Source of the DNA: Streptomyces sp. DH5
Lineage (GTDB): Bacteria; Actinomycetota; Actinomycetes; Streptomycetales; Streptomycetaceae
DNA length: 64,000 nucleotides
Direction of reading: 5' to 3'
NCBI RefSeq assembly: GCF_020873915.1
Contig: NZ_JAHWGP010000014.1
Coordinates: 1 to 64,000, forward strand
Shown: positions 1-9,732 of the stretch, in pieces
Layout of the letters: every line of letters begins with the position of its first letter
How positions within the stretch are numbered: position 1 is the first letter of the stretch
Notes under the pieces: generated by a model
The model's database searches: none
What the model saw: only the letters and a program-made list of their open reading frames with translations
What the model was told of the DNA's origin: nothing
Program-made: the position numbers and the translations under genes

Positions 1-23
1 TCCCCGGCCCCCCCCGACTCCCG

Positions 24-3000
24 TCAGACCTCTTCGACGCTGCTCGGCTCGCGCCGGGACAGGTCGATGCCGAGCTCCTCCGCAGCGCGGAAGACGTCCT
101 CGTCGGTGTCGCGCATCTCGATGGACATGCCGTCGCTGGACAGCACCTCCACGTTGAGGCACAGGGACTGCATCTCCTTGATGAGCACCTTGAAGGACTC
201 GGGGATGCCGGGCTCGGGGATGTTCTCGCCCTTGACGATGGCCTCGTAGACCTTCACGCGGCCGGTGACGTCGTCGGACTTGATGGTCAGCAGCTCCTGG
301 AGCGCGTAGGCGGCTCCGTACGCCTCGAGTGCCCACACCTCCATCTCGCCGAACCGCTGGCCACCGAACTGAGCCTTACCACCCAGCGGCTGCTGGGTGA
401 TCATGCTGTACGGGCCGGTCGAACGGGCGTGCAGCTTGTCGTCGACCAGGTGGTGCAGCTTCAGGATGTACATGTAACCGACGGAGATCGGGTCGGGGAA
501 CGGCTCGCCCGAGCGGCCGTCGAACAGCCGCGCCTTGCCGGACGGGAGCACCATGCGCTCACCGTCGCGGTTCGGGATGGTGTGCTGGAGCAGGCCCGCG
601 AGCTCGTCCTCACGCGCACCGTCGAACACCGGGGTGGCGACGTTGGTGCCGGGCCCGACCTTGTCGGCGCCGATGGCCTGGAGGCGCTCCGCCCACTCCT
701 CCGCGAGGCCGGAGACGTCCCAGCCGCGGCTGGCGAGCCAGCCGAGGTGGATCTCCAGGACCTGTCCCGGGTTCATTCGGGACGGCACACCCAGCGGGTT
801 GAGGATGATGTCGACCGGGGTCCCGTCCTCGAGGAACGGCATGTCCTCGATGGGCAGGATCTTGGAGATGACGCCCTTGTTGCCGTGACGGCCGGCGAGC
901 TTGTCACCGTCGGTGATCTTGCGCTTCTGCGCGACGTAGACGCGCACCAGCTGGTTGACGCCGGGGGGAAGCTCGTCGCCCTCCTCACGGTCGAAGACGC
1001 GCACGCCGATGACCTTGCCGGTCTCGCCGTGCGGCACCTTCAGCGAGGTGTCACGGACCTCACGGGCCTTCTCACCGAAGATCGCGCGCAGCAGGCGCTC
1101 CTCGGGGGTCAGCTCGGTCTCACCCTTGGGCGTGACCTTGCCGACGAGGATGTCACCGGCGATGACCTCGGCGCCGATGCGGATGATGCCGCGCTCGTCG
1201 AGGTCGGCGAGGACCTCCTCGGAGACGTTCGGGATGTCCCGGGTGATCTCCTCGGGGCCGAGCTTGGTGTCACGGGCGTCGACCTCGTGCTCCTCGATGT
1301 GGATCGAGGAGAGGACGTCGTCCTGCACGAGGCGCTGCGACAGGATGATCGCGTCCTCGTAGTTGTGACCCTCCCACGGCATGAACGCGACCAGCAGGTT
1401 CTTGCCGAGCGCCATCTCGCCGTTCTCGGTGGCCGGACCGTCGGCGAGGACCTGGCCCTCGATGATCCGGTCGCCCTCGGCGACGATGACCTTCTGGTTG
1501 ACCGAGGTTCCCTGGTTGGACCGGGAGAACTTGGCGAGGCGGTACGTGATGTACGTGCCGTCGTCGTTGGCGGTGGTGATGTAGTCCGCGGAGACCTCCT
1601 GGACCACACCCGCCTTCTCGGCCTTGACCACGTCGCCGGCGTCGACGGCGGAGCGGTACTCCATGCCGGTGCCGACGAGCGGGGACTCGCTCTTGATGAG
1701 CGGCACGGCCTGGCGCATCATGTTCGCGCCCATGAGGGCACGGTTGGCGTCGTCGTGCTCGAGGAACGGGATCATGGCGGTCGCGACCGACACCATCTGG
1801 CGCGGCGAGACGTCCATGTAGTCGACCTCGTCACCGGGGACGTAGTCGACCTCGCCGCCGCGGCGGCGGACCAGGATGCGGTTCTCGACGAAGCGCATCT
1901 CGTCGCTGAGCGGCGCGTTGGCCTGCGCGATGACGAAGCGGTCCTCCTCGTCGGCGGTCAGGTAGTCCACCTCGTCGGTGACCTGGCCGTCGACGACCTT
2001 GCGGTACGGCGTCTCGATGAAGCCGAACGGGTTGATCCGCCCGTAGGAGGCGAGCGAGCCGATCAGACCGATGTTCGGGCCTTCGGGCGTCTCGATCGGG
2101 CACATGCGGCCGTAGTGCGAGGGGTGCACGTCGCGGACCTCGAAGCCGGCCCGCTCACGGGAGAGACCACCCGGGCCGAGGGCGTTGAGACGACGCTTGT
2201 GCGTCAGGCCCGACAGCGGGTTGTTCTGGTCCATGAACTGGGACAGCTGGCTGGTGCCGAAGAACTCCTTGATGGAGGCGACGACCGGCCGGATGTTGAT
2301 CAGGGTCTGCGGCGTGATCGCCTCGACGTCCTGGGTGGTCATGCGCTCGCGCACGACGCGCTCCATACGGGCGAGACCCGTACGGACCTGGTTCTGGATC
2401 AGCTCGCCGACGTTGCGGATGCGGCGGTTGCCGAAGTGGTCGATGTCGTCGGTCTCGACGATGATCGAACGCCCGGACTCGCCGACCGTCTCGGTCTCAC
2501 CGGCGTGCAGCTTCACCAGGTACTTGATGGTGGCGATGACGTCGTCGGTGGTGAGCACGCCGGCGTCCAGCGGCTCGTCCCCGCCGAGCTTCTTGTTGAC
2601 CTTGTAGCGGCCGACCTTGGCGAGGTCGTAGCGCTTGGGGTTGAAGTAGAGGTTCTCGAGCAGCGTCTGCGCGGCCTCACGCGTGGGGGGCTCGCCCGGG
2701 CGCAGCTTGCGGTAGATGTCGAGCAGCGCGTCGTCCTGGCCCTGGGTGTGGTCCTTCTCCAGGGTGGCGCGCATGGACTCGTACTCGCCGAACTCCTCGA
2801 GGATCTGCTCGGTGGTCCAGCCGAGCGCCTTCAGGAGGACGGTGACGGACTGCTTGCGCTTGCGGTCGATGCGCACACCGACCATGTCGCGCTTGTCGAT
2901 CTCCATCTCCAGCCAGGCACCCCGGGACGGGATGATCTTGGCGGAGAAGATGTCCTTGTCGGACGTCTTGTCGATGGAGGAGTCGAAGTAGACGCCCGGC

Positions 3001-3509
3001 GAGCGGACCAGCTGGGACACCACGACACGCTCGGTGCCGTTGATGACGAAGGTGCCCTTGTTCGTCATGAGCGGGAAGTCGCCCATGAAGACGGTCTGGG
3101 ACTTGATCTCGCCGGTCTCGTTGTTGGTGAACTCGGCGGTGACGAAGAGCGGGGCGGCGTACGTGAAGTCGCGCTCCTTGCACTCGTCGATCGAGTTCTT
3201 CGGCGGCTCGAAACGGTGGTCGCGGAAGGTCAGGGACATCGACCCGGAGAAGTCCTCGATCGGGGAGATCTCCTCGAAGATCTCCTCCAGACCGGACTTG
3301 GTGGGGACGTCCTGCCCGTTCTCGAGAGCCTCCTCGACCCGACTCTGCCAGGCGGTGTTGCCGAGCAGCCAGTCGAAGCTCTCGGTCTGCAGCGCGAGCA
3401 GGTTCGGAACCTCGAGAGGCTCCTTGATCTTTGCAAAGGAGATGCGCAGCGGGGCGGTGCTGGCGCCGTTGTTCGTATTCGCGGTCGAGGCGTTGCGCGA
3501 GGCGGCCAA
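24..3509 (-). CDS. rpoB: DNA-directed RNA polymerase subunit beta
   Basis: Beta subunit of core RNA polymerase (1161 aa), forming the catalytic cleft with beta-prime and carrying the rifamycin pocket. The pocket cluster is intact ([18 protein letters not shown], about residues 418-435, then [14 protein letters not shown]), as are the downstream [16 protein letters not shown] and [12 protein letters not shown] motifs. I chose the TTG start at 3509: it has a GGAAGGA ribosome site just upstream and gives the usual Streptomyces length, whereas the longer GTG-initiated frame adds 29 unconserved residues. rpoC should follow off the left edge. The residue equivalent to E. coli Ser531 is Asn442 here. 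A promoter is predicted about 350 bp upstream, separate from rplJL. Confidence 0.98.
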   Translation of the reverse strand: MAASRNASTANTNNGASTAPLRISFAKIKEPLEVPNLLALQTESFDWLLGNTAWQSRVEEALENGQDVPTKSGLEEIFEEISPIEDFSGSMSLTFRDHRFEPPKNSIDECKERDFTYAAPLFVTAEFTNNETGEIKSQTVFMGDFPLMTNKGTFVINGTERVVVSQLVRSPGVYFDSSIDKTSDKDIFSAKIIPSRGAWLEMEIDKRDMVGVRIDRKRKQSVTVLLKALGWTTEQILEEFGEYESMRATLEKDHTQGQDDALLDIYRKLRPGEPPTREAAQTLLENLYFNPKRYDLAKVGRYKVNKKLGGDEPLDAGVLTTDDVIATIKYLVKLHAGETETVGESGRSIIVETDDIDHFGNRRIRNVGELIQNQVRTGLARMERVVRERMTTQDVEAITPQTLINIRPVVASIKEFFGTSQLSQFMDQNNPLSGLTHKRRLNALGPGGLSRERAGFEVRDVHPSHYGRMCPIETPEGPNIGLIGSLASYGRINPFGFIETPYRKVVDGQVTDEVDYLTADEEDRFVIAQANAPLSDEMRFVENRILVRRRGGEVDYVPGDEVDYMDVSPRQMVSVATAMIPFLEHDDANRALMGANMMRQAVPLIKSESPLVGTGMEYRSAVDAGDVVKAEKAGVVQEVSADYITTANDDGTYITYRLAKFSRSNQGTSVNQKVIVAEGDRIIEGQVLADGPATENGEMALGKNLLVAFMPWEGHNYEDAIILSQRLVQDDVLSSIHIEEHEVDARDTKLGPEEITRDIPNVSEEVLADLDERGIIRIGAEVIAGDILVGKVTPKGETELTPEERLLRAIFGEKAREVRDTSLKVPHGETGKVIGVRVFDREEGDELPPGVNQLVRVYVAQKRKITDGDKLAGRHGNKGVISKILPIEDMPFLEDGTPVDIILNPLGVPSRMNPGQVLEIHLGWLASRGWDVSGLAEEWAERLQAIGADKVGPGTNVATPVFDGAREDELAGLLQHTIPNRDGERMVLPSGKARLFDGRSGEPFPDPISVGYMYILKLHHLVDDKLHARSTGPYSMITQQPLGGKAQFGGQRFGEMEVWALEAYGAAYALQELLTIKSDDVTGRVKVYEAIVKGENIPEPGIPESFKVLIKEMQSLCLNVEVLSSDGMSIEMRDTDEDVFRAAEELGIDLSRREPSSVEEV

Positions 3510-3859
3510 GAGGGGGTCCTTCCGAGGGCTCGGACTCACTACGCGCGTACCGGCCCCCCACTGTGCGCGGTGACAGATTCGTCTGATGGGGCCCAAAAGC
3601 CCAGGTCAGAGATCATCTGGTCATCGGTGCTCGAGTGAGGGCATGCCCCTGGTGACGGGCAGGGGACAGCTAACAGGCAGCGCAAAGGGTCAGTGTAGCC
3701 ACTTGGCACACTGATGTCCAGTGCGGTGTACGAGACCGGGTGGTGGCCCTCGTTGTCATCAACTCCTGCGACAAGGCGCTGCCCTCAACGCACCGTGATA
3801 CTGCCCTCTTTGCCGTCGATCCATGCCTCGGATTCGGATCCTTGTGACGACGCGTCCTG

Positions 3860-3888
3860 AGAATTGCGCGCTGCGTGCGGTTCGTCAA
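3860..3888 (-). promoter_or_regulatory. predicted rpoB promoter
   Basis: On the minus strand TTGACG (3888-3883) is followed after 17 bp by AATTCT (3865-3860), a plausible vegetative-sigma promoter. It lies in the roughly 600-bp gap between rplL and rpoB and would give a leader of about 345 nt before the TTG start. The rest of the gap holds the rplL terminator-like hairpin and no credible ORF. The promoter is an inference from motif and spacing only. Confidence 0.5.
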
Positions 3889-4011
3889 GGCCCCCCTTGC
3901 CCGAGCCGTCTGCCACGGGGCGATTCCTCGCGGCCCTCGGAGGCACAACGAAGATCACCCTACCCCCCGCCGTCCCGGGGACAAGGCAGCCGCCGCCGGG
4001 CCCCTCGTACG

Positions 4012-4049
4012 CCGAAGAGCGACCACCCGGATGGATGATCGCTCTTCGG
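4012..4049 (-). terminator. hairpin between rplL and rpoB
   Basis: CCGAAGAGCGA (4012-4022) pairs perfectly with TCGCTCTTCGG (4039-4049) across a 16-nt loop, starting about 60 bp past the rplL stop on the transcribed minus strand. A partial terminator or attenuator between rplJL and rpoBC is common in bacteria and lets ribosomal protein mRNA exceed polymerase mRNA. There is no strong U-tract, so read-through is likely. Confidence 0.6.
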
Positions 4050-4108
4050 TGCTTGAGCGTTACACGTCCCGTGGGACGCGCTGCGGATCCCGTGGGACCC
4101 GCGAGGTC

Positions 4109-4489
4109 TTACTTGACCTCGACGGAGGCGCCGGCGCCCTTGAGGGACTCGGCGGCCTTCTCGGCCTGCTCCTTGTTGACCTTCTCGAGGACCGGCTTCG
4201 GGGTGCCGTCGACGAGGTCCTTGGCCTCCTTCAGACCCAGGGAGGTCAGCTCACGCACGACCTTGATGACCTGGATCTTCTTCTCGCCGGCGCCGGTGAG
4301 GATGACGTCGAACTCGTCCTTCTCGGCCTCGGCCTCGGCCGGGGCGGCAGCGGCGGCCGGGGCGGCGGCGACGGCCGCGGCGGCGGTGACGTCGAACTTC
4401 TCCTCGAAGGCCTTCACGAACTCGGAGAGCTCGATGAGGGTCATCTCCTCGAACTGGGCGAGCAGGTCTTCCTGGCTGAGCTTCGCCAT
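4109..4489 (-). CDS. rplL: 50S ribosomal protein L7/L12
   Basis: Stalk protein that recruits translational GTPases to the 50S subunit (126 aa). It has an N-terminal dimerisation helix ([16 protein letters not shown]), an Ala/Pro-rich hinge around residues 34-54, and the C-terminal factor-binding domain with [20 protein letters not shown] and the GLKEAKDLV helix. Length and layout are normal for the family. It lies 115 bp downstream of rplJ in the same operon and is separated from rpoB by a hairpin and a likely rpoB promoter. Confidence 0.98.
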   Translation of the reverse strand: MAKLSQEDLLAQFEEMTLIELSEFVKAFEEKFDVTAAAAVAAAPAAAAAPAEAEAEKDEFDVILTGAGEKKIQVIKVVRELTSLGLKEAKDLVDGTPKPVLEKVNKEQAEKAAESLKGAGASVEVK

Positions 4490-4604
4490 GATGGCGGTCC
4501 TTCCACTAATTCGGCAGGTGCCGGATGTACGGGGTGAGGCGGGCGTACGTCGGGCCCGCTGCGACCCTCGCCGCTAGGCGGCCAGGGTCAGGAAGCGAGC
4601 CGAA

Positions 4605-5135
4605 TTACTCGGCACCGCCCTGCTCGTCCTGCTTGGCACGGAGCGCGTCCACGGTGCGGACGAGCTTCGAGGGGAGCGCCTGGAAGAGCTGAGCAGTCTG
4701 CGTCTGCTTGCCCTTGAAGGCACCCGCCAGCTTGGCGAGCAGAACCTCGCGGGACTCGAGGTCCGCGAGCTTCTTGATCTCGTCGGCGGACATCGCCTTG
4801 CCATCAAGGACACCGCCCTTGATGACGAGGTTCGGGTTGTCCTTGGCGAAGTCACGAAGACCCTTCGCCGACTCCACCGGGTCACCGGTGACGAAGGCGA
4901 CCGCCGTCGGGCCAGCGAAGAGCTGGTCGTCGAGCGTGATCCCGGCCTCGTTGGCCGCAATCTTGGTCAGCGTGTTCTTCACCACGGCGTACTGGGCGTT
5001 CTCACCGAGCGAACGGCGCAGCGTCTTGAGCTGCGCCACGGTGAGACCGCGGTACTCGGTCAGCACGGCGGCGTTGGAGCTGCGGAACTTGTCCGTCAGC
5101 TCGGCAACCGCGGCAGCCTTGTCGGGCCTCGCCAT
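4605..5135 (-). CDS. rplJ: 50S ribosomal protein L10
   Basis: Base of the L7/L12 stalk and usually the autogenous repressor of its own operon (176 aa). The start at 5135 ([13 protein letters not shown]) has GGAGG about 10 nt upstream; the longer open frame adds 29 unconserved residues that belong to the leader. The sequence shows the typical N-terminal rRNA-binding half ([23 protein letters not shown]) and a C-terminal helix ending in EQGGAE that binds L12 dimers. rplL follows. A leader with an intrinsic hairpin precedes the gene. Confidence 0.98.
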   Translation of the reverse strand: MARPDKAAAVAELTDKFRSSNAAVLTEYRGLTVAQLKTLRRSLGENAQYAVVKNTLTKIAANEAGITLDDQLFAGPTAVAFVTGDPVESAKGLRDFAKDNPNLVIKGGVLDGKAMSADEIKKLADLESREVLLAKLAGAFKGKQTQTAQLFQALPSKLVRTVDALRAKQDEQGGAE

Positions 5136-5382
5136 AGAGCCTCGGCCTCCTTCCGGGTGATTCGGACCGCGCGGACCCGAAGGAGGACTGGGGAAAACGA
5201 AACGCCCCGGGCGCAGGCGCACGGGGCGTAGCTCAACCGGTCTTTCGCGTGCTCGCGGCAGCGAACTCCGGGAACTCTTCCACTGACACCTGCGCGGGTC
5301 GTCCGCAGTTCAGCGGATCCTTCGGCCACCGCCCCCTCTGACGAGAGCACGGCAACGACCAGCGGTCTTTGGCTTCTGTGGA
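5136..5382 (-). promoter_or_regulatory. rplJ leader with intrinsic attenuator (L10 leader-like)
   Basis: About 240 nt of untranslated leader run from the predicted promoter to rplJ. Near its 3' end the minus strand forms an 8-bp G+C stem, ACGCCCCG/CGGGGCGT (5202-5209 with 5222-5229), followed by a TTTCGTTTT tract (5193-5201), i.e. an intrinsic terminator 65 bp before the start codon. Placement matches the known L10 autoregulatory leader class, in which L10(L12)4 binding favours termination. The kink-turn itself was not modelled. Confidence 0.6.
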
Positions 5383-5412
5383 AGAGTACGCGAACGGACC
5401 GGCGTGGAGCAA
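5383..5412 (-). promoter_or_regulatory. predicted rplJL promoter
   Basis: Minus-strand TTGCTC (5412-5407) and TACTCT (5388-5383) are separated by 18 bp. They lie between the lipoprotein gene and the rplJ leader. Motif and spacing fit a vegetative-sigma promoter. Confidence 0.5.
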
Positions 5413-5465
5413 ATCGGCCGACCGGGTGGCCCCGGGAAGCGGGGGACCGTCGGGCCAGGCCGGGC

Positions 5466-6404
5466 TTAGGCGCCCGCTCCCAGCTCCTCCAGCTCCTTCA
5501 TCATCTCCATGAAGTCGAAGGTCTCGCCGGCAGGCGGGGCCTCGACCTCGGCCGCGGCGCCGTAGTCGGAGTAGTGGGCCGTCATGTTCATCGTGCCCTG
5601 GTCCATCTGCATGCCGACGACCATCTTGGCCGGGTAGTTGTCCTCGTTGACCCAGACCTCGGTGTCGTAGCCCTTCAGGCCCGTCTTCTTCATGTTGGCG
5701 ACGAGCTGCTCGCGCTCCTCGTCGGTGAAGGCACCGTCGAGCCCCTTGTTGGCGTCGAGCATCTCCTCGATGGTCAGGGTGCCCTTGTAGTGCTGCGTCT
5801 GGACGCCGTCGACCTTCTCCGGACCCACGTGCTTCAGGCTCTTGGACTCGAGCAGCAGGGCGAGCTGCTGCGCGGGGTCCTGGTTCATGTTCTCCATGCC
5901 GCCGGTCATCTGCTTCTGGATCTCCGGGTCACCGGAGGCCTCGGCGATGGCGCCGAAGTCCATCTTCATCCAGCGCTTGCCGTCCATCTCGGCGGCCTGC
6001 TTCTCGCCCATGTCCATGTACATGGCGCTGTCCAGCATGATCATGCGGATCTGCTCGGGTGCTTCCGGGTCGCCCGCGGTCAGGGCGGAGCCCTTCATGG
6101 TGACGTCCATGACGGCCGGGTCCCAGCCCTGCACGCCGGACATCTCCATGGTGCCGCCGCCTTCCAGGCCGGCCGGCATCGTCATGGTCATCCGCACCTT
6201 GGAGGACTTGGCCTCCGAGGTCTTCTTGAAGGCGGCCTGCAGGACCTTCGTCATCTCGTTCTGCGTCTGGACACCGCTCTGCGCCGAGTTGGCGGCCTTC
6301 TTCTTGCCGTCCCCGTCGCCGTCCCCGCTGCACCCCGCGACGCCCGCGACGACGGCCGCGGCCGTCAGACAGACACCCGCGCGCTTCCAAGCGGCCATGG
6401 CCAT
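5466..6404 (-). CDS. LppX/LprG-like secreted lipoprotein
   Basis: Predicted lipoprotein, 312 aa from the ATG at 6404 (AGGGG about 8 nt upstream; a GTG at 6413 and an ATG at 6398 are alternatives). A signal peptide with a hydrophobic core ends at the lipobox VAGC; the mature protein begins CSGDGDGDGKKK. The rest has alternating beta-strand character and many Met residues (for example GGTMEMSG, YMDMGEK), resembling the actinobacterial LppX/LprAFG-type lipoproteins that carry hydrophobic ligands on the outer face of the membrane. Its ligand is unknown. The gene sits between rplA and rplJ, a position I recognise from other Streptomyces, but hairpins and promoters on both sides suggest independent expression. 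Confidence 0.85.
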   Translation of the reverse strand: MAMAAWKRAGVCLTAAAVVAGVAGCSGDGDGDGKKKAANSAQSGVQTQNEMTKVLQAAFKKTSEAKSSKVRMTMTMPAGLEGGGTMEMSGVQGWDPAVMDVTMKGSALTAGDPEAPEQIRMIMLDSAMYMDMGEKQAAEMDGKRWMKMDFGAIAEASGDPEIQKQMTGGMENMNQDPAQQLALLLESKSLKHVGPEKVDGVQTQHYKGTLTIEEMLDANKGLDGAFTDEEREQLVANMKKTGLKGYDTEVWVNEDNYPAKMVVGMQMDQGTMNMTAHYSDYGAAAEVEAPPAGETFDFMEMMKELEELGAGA

Positions 6405-6488
6405 GAATCCCACCCCTGGTTGTTTCTCTGTGCTACGTCTGTGAAGTCAAGGGAACGGTAACCCACCCGACTGGCACTGTCGTACGAA

Positions 6489-6531
6489 AAAGCCCGCCCC
6501 CGGGCCTCTGGGAGGCTCGGGGGCGGGCTTT
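6489..6531 (-). terminator. strong terminator downstream of rplA
   Basis: A 14-bp perfect stem (6489-6502 with 6518-6531), AAAGCCCGCCCCCG against CGGGGGCGGGCTTT, with a smaller inner stem. A run of A residues at 6487-6491 becomes U-rich on the minus strand. It ends the rplK-rplA transcript and separates it from the lipoprotein gene. Confidence 0.85.
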
Positions 6532-6567
6532 CACAGTACGCGGACCGGCAGGGACCGGTCACCCGGC

Positions 6568-7293
6568 TCAGACGGCGGCCGGGTCCTCCTCGACGAGGAG
6601 GTTGCGGGTGCGGTTCGGGTCGAGCGGAATGCCGGGGCCCATCGTGGTGGTGATGGCGGCCTTCTTGATGTAGCGACCCTTGGCGGCGGACGGCTTCAGA
6701 CGGAGGATCTCCTCCAGCGCCGCGCCGTAGTTCTCCACCAGCTTGGTGTCGTCGAACGACGTCTTGCCGATGATGAAGTGCAGGTTCGAGTGCTTGTCGA
6801 CGCGGAACTCGATCTTGCCGCCCTTGATGTCGTTGACGGCCTTGGTGACGTCCGGGGTCACGGTGCCGGTCTTCGGGTTCGGCATCAGACCACGGGGACC
6901 GAGCACGCGGCCGAGGCGGCCGACCTTGCCCATGAGGTCCGGGGTGGCGACGACGGCGTCGAAGTCCAGACGGCCCTTCGACACCTCGTCGATCAGCTCG
7001 TCGGCGCCGACGATGTCGGCGCCCGCGGCACGCGCGGCCTCGGCACGGTCACCGGTCGCGAAGACCAGGACCCGGGCGGTCTTGCCGGTGCCGTGCGGGA
7101 GGTTCACGGTGCCACGGACCATCTGGTCGGCCTTGCGCGGGTCGACACCCAGGCGGAAGGCGACCTCGACGGTGCCGTCGAACTTGGTCGTGGACGTCTC
7201 CTTGGCGAGACGGACGGCCTCGAGCGGGGCGTACAGCTTCTCCCGGTCGATCTTGGCGTCCGCAGCGCGGAGAGACTTGCTGCGCTTGCTCAC
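6568..7293 (-). CDS. rplA: 50S ribosomal protein L1
   Basis: L1 forms the E-site stalk and often autoregulates the L11-L1 operon (241 aa). GTG start at 7293 (protein begins [15 protein letters not shown]) with GGAG at about -10; this gives the standard Streptomyces length, while the longer frame is an unconserved extension. Recognisable blocks include [23 protein letters not shown] and [20 protein letters not shown]. It follows rplK by 82 bp in the same transcript and ends just before a strong terminator. Confidence 0.98.
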   Translation of the reverse strand: MSKRSKSLRAADAKIDREKLYAPLEAVRLAKETSTTKFDGTVEVAFRLGVDPRKADQMVRGTVNLPHGTGKTARVLVFATGDRAEAARAAGADIVGADELIDEVSKGRLDFDAVVATPDLMGKVGRLGRVLGPRGLMPNPKTGTVTPDVTKAVNDIKGGKIEFRVDKHSNLHFIIGKTSFDDTKLVENYGAALEEILRLKPSAAKGRYIKKAAITTTMGPGIPLDPNRTRNLLVEEDPAAV

Positions 7294-7375
7294 TGAAAGC
7301 TCCTGTGGAATCTGAGGAGTCGTGGTCCGGGCCGAGCCGGCCCTTCCACTACTGCTTGGCTTGCGGGGGTGGAGG

Positions 7376-7810
7376 TCAGCCCTCGACCGTGACGCCCATG
7401 GAACGGGCGGTGCCGGCGATGATCTTCTCGGCGGCGTCCAGGTCGTTGGCGTTGAGGTCGGGCATCTTGGTGGTGGCGATCTCGCGGACCTGGTCACGCG
7501 TGATCTTCGCGACCTTGGTCTTGTGCGGCTCGCCGGAGCCCTTCTCCACACCCGCGGCCTTGAGGATCATCTTGGCGGCCGGCGGCGTCTTGGTGATGAA
7601 GGTGAAGGAACGGTCCTCGTAGACCGTGATCTCCACCGGGATGACCCAGCCGCGCTGCGACTCGGTCGCGGCGTTGTAGGCCTTGCAGAACTCCATGATG
7701 TTGACGCCGTGCTGGCCCAGCGCGGGGCCGACCGGCGGGGCCGGGTTGGCGGCACCGGCCTGGATCTGGAGCTTGATGAGCCCCGTGACCTTCTTCTTCT
7801 TGGGAGGCAT
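7376..7810 (-). CDS. rplK: 50S ribosomal protein L11
   Basis: GTPase-centre protein that, with 23S rRNA, forms the thiostrepton-binding site and is needed for RelA activation (144 aa). ATG at 7810 ([16 protein letters not shown]) has GGAG at about -8; the longer frame adds 12 unconserved residues. The proline-rich N-terminal domain shows [20 protein letters not shown]. The C-terminal rRNA-binding domain includes [20 protein letters not shown]. First gene of the rplKA pair, 175 bp downstream of nusG with a hairpin in the gap. Confidence 0.98.
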   Translation of the reverse strand: MPPKKKKVTGLIKLQIQAGAANPAPPVGPALGQHGVNIMEFCKAYNAATESQRGWVIPVEITVYEDRSFTFITKTPPAAKMILKAAGVEKGSGEPHKTKVAKITRDQVREIATTKMPDLNANDLDAAEKIIAGTARSMGVTVEG

Positions 7811-7917
7811 GGCTCTCCGGGTCCTTTCGATTCGGGTCCTGCCCACGTCAAGGGGACAACCCGGACGCAGGCATACCGCACAACGATAACGGGTATAGAT
7901 GCGCGGCCAAAACCGAG

Positions 7918-7953
7918 CAGGTCAGACAAACGCGCGAGCGTTCGCCTGACCTG
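7918..7953 (-). terminator. hairpin between nusG and rplK
   Basis: CAGGTCAG (7918-7925) pairs with CTGACCTG (7946-7953), with an inner AACG/CGTT extension. On the minus strand it is followed by GGTTTTGG. It lies about 30 bp after the nusG stop and probably trims or attenuates the secE-nusG transcript before rplKA. Confidence 0.6.
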
Positions 7954-7985
7954 CGCGGAAGCTGTGTACCAGCAGTCCAGAAGGG

Positions 7986-8903
7986 CTAGTTCTTCTGGAT
8001 CTGGTCGAAGGAGAGCTCGACCGGAGTCTCCCGGCCGAAGATCTCCACCAGGCCCTTGACCTTCTTGGAGTCGGGGTTGATCTCGTTGATGGTCGCCTGG
8101 AGCGTGGCGAACGGGCCGTCGGTGACGGTGACCGAGTCGCCGACCTCGAAGTCCAGCACCTGGACCTCGACCTTGCGCTGCGGCGCCGGCTTGCCCTCGG
8201 CCTCGGCGGCCTCGCGGGCGGCCTTCTCCTCGGCCTCCGGGGCGAGCATCTTGACGATCTCGTCCAGGGTCAGCGGGTACGGGTCGTAGGCGTTGCCCAC
8301 GAAGCCGGTGACACCGGGGGTGTTGCGGACGACGCCCCAGGACTCGTTGGTCAGGTCCATGCGGACCAGGACGTAGCCCGGGAGCTTGTTCTGCTTGATC
8401 GTCTTGCGGTCGCCGTTCTTGATCTGGACGACCTCTTCCTGCGGCACCTCGGCCTGGAAGATGTACTCCTCGACGTTCAGCGAGACGGCGCGCTGCTCCA
8501 GGTTGGTCTTCACCCGGTTCTCGTAGCCCGCGTAGGTGTGGATGACGTACCACTCGCCGGGCAGGGTGCGCAGCTCCTCGCGGAGCTTCTCGACCGGGTC
8601 GCGGTCGTCCTCGGGCTCCTCGGCCGCTTCCGCGGCCTCGGGGGACTCGTCCGCCTCGGGGGACTCGTCCGCCTCGGGGGACTCGTCCGCCTCGGGGGAC
8701 TCGTCCGCCTCGGGGGACTCGTCCGCCTCGGGGATCTCGTCCGCGTCGGTGGCCTCGTCGGCGCCGGTGTCGGCAGCCTCGGCCTCGGCGGAGGCCTCGG
8801 TGTCCTCGACGTCCGCGTCCTTGACGGCGGCGAGCGCGTCCTCGGCGGACTCGGCCCCTTCGCCATGAGGCTCGACGGCGTCGTTCACGTTCGGGTCAGA
8901 CAC
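7986..8903 (-). CDS. nusG: transcription elongation/antitermination factor NusG
   Basis: NusG binds RNA polymerase through its NGN domain and couples to Rho or ribosomes through a C-terminal KOW domain (305 aa). The NGN domain begins near residue 115 ([19 protein letters not shown]); the KOW domain is at the C terminus ([18 protein letters not shown]). The first 110 residues are an acidic, disordered extension typical in kind for Streptomyces but here containing five exact EADESP repeats (residues 59-88), encoded by an 18-bp minisatellite. GTG start at 8903 with AGGAAG about 11 nt upstream, slightly long spacing. Downstream of secE. Confidence 0.97.
   Translation of the reverse strand: MSDPNVNDAVEPHGEGAESAEDALAAVKDADVEDTEASAEAEAADTGADEATDADEIPEADESPEADESPEADESPEADESPEADESPEAAEAAEEPEDDRDPVEKLREELRTLPGEWYVIHTYAGYENRVKTNLEQRAVSLNVEEYIFQAEVPQEEVVQIKNGDRKTIKQNKLPGYVLVRMDLTNESWGVVRNTPGVTGFVGNAYDPYPLTLDEIVKMLAPEAEEKAAREAAEAEGKPAPQRKVEVQVLDFEVGDSVTVTDGPFATLQATINEINPDSKKVKGLVEIFGRETPVELSFDQIQKN
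8640..8729. repeat. 18-bp x 5 minisatellite within nusG
   Basis: Five near-identical tandem 18-bp units (plus-strand core GACTCGTCCGCCTCGGGG) encode (EADESP)5 in the acidic N-terminal extension of NusG. A degenerate sixth unit (DADEIP) precedes it. The unit is a multiple of three, so copy-number slippage keeps the reading frame. Confidence 0.95.
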
Positions 8904-8983
8904 GGTGGCTGCTTCTTCCTGGATACATAGGGGTGGAACATGCGAAAGGAGCGCCGGGTACCTCGGCGCTCTTCGCTCGGGGA

Positions 8984-9268
8984 TCAGCCGAAGACGTACT
9001 TGGCGGCGTTGCTGAGGCCATAGTCGATCAGGGTGATCAGGCCGATCATCACGACCACGAAGATGATCACGGCGGTCGTGTACGACGTCAGCTGGTTTCG
9101 GGTCGGCCAGACGACCTTGCGGAGCTCCGCGACGATCTGCCGGTAGAAGAGCGCGAGACGCTTCAGCGGACCCTTCTTGGCCCGCTTGCCGCCCTTGCGG
9201 GTCTTCTTGGAGTCCGGAGCCTCGTCCTCGGCATCAGGCATGTCGATGGAGCCCACGGCGTCCGTCAC
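8984..9268 (-). CDS. secE: preprotein translocase subunit SecE
   Basis: Single-span SecE (94 aa) that clamps SecY in the Sec translocon. GTG start at 9268 with GAGGA at -9. A charged cytoplasmic N terminus ([13 protein letters not shown]) and an amphipathic helix with the conserved [11 protein letters not shown] motif lead into one membrane segment ([20 protein letters not shown]). It lies between tRNA-Trp and nusG, the usual actinobacterial order. Confidence 0.97.
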   Translation of the reverse strand: MTDAVGSIDMPDAEDEAPDSKKTRKGGKRAKKGPLKRLALFYRQIVAELRKVVWPTRNQLTSYTTAVIIFVVVMIGLITLIDYGLSNAAKYVFG

Positions 9269-9377
9269 TCGTCCTCACCTGATTCCGGGTCGTGGCCGTG
9301 CCGCGCCCGGTCCGAGCCCGCACGGCGGTGCATTGCTGTACGTACATGCGCACACATCCTGGCGATGGTGTGTGTAG

Positions 9378-9450
9378 CAGGGCCGGAGGGACTTGAACCC
9401 CCAACCGCTGGTTTTGGAGACCAGTGCTCTACCAATTGAGCTACGACCCT
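9378..9450 (-). tRNA. tRNA-Trp (CCA anticodon)
   Basis: A 73-nt cloverleaf. The 7-bp acceptor stem is AGGGTCG with CGGCCCT (9450-9444 with 9385-9379, one G-T pair). The anticodon arm CTGGTCTCCAAAACCAG shows CCA, and the T-loop is GGTTCAAGTCC. CCA is not encoded. It lies directly upstream of secE. Confidence 0.97.
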
Positions 9451-9732
9451 TTGTGTGTCCCCCAACGTACCGCATCCAACCGGATGCTTGGTGTGCACCG
9501 GACGGGCGCGGACCGCTGAAGGCCAACGAGGTGAGAGTGTACGTGTTCCTGGGCCGGGCGTCGAACAGAAAGTGCCCGTGAGGGAGCCGTCCCCGCCGCG
9601 AACCACCCGTGAACGCCCCGGCGACGTGGCCCCGCCCCGTGGATGCGGACTGGTGTCCAGCGGTCTCCCCGGTGATGTTCAGTCGGTGAAACCCCTGTGC
9701 CCGTGAGGTTTCCGGTCTGGAACGATGGGCCC

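Noticed and set aside
429-3638. 1069-aa plus-strand ORF opposite rpoB
   Set aside because: Antisense shadow of a high-GC essential gene; Leu/Val/Asp/Gly-rich composition, no domain, no ribosome site.
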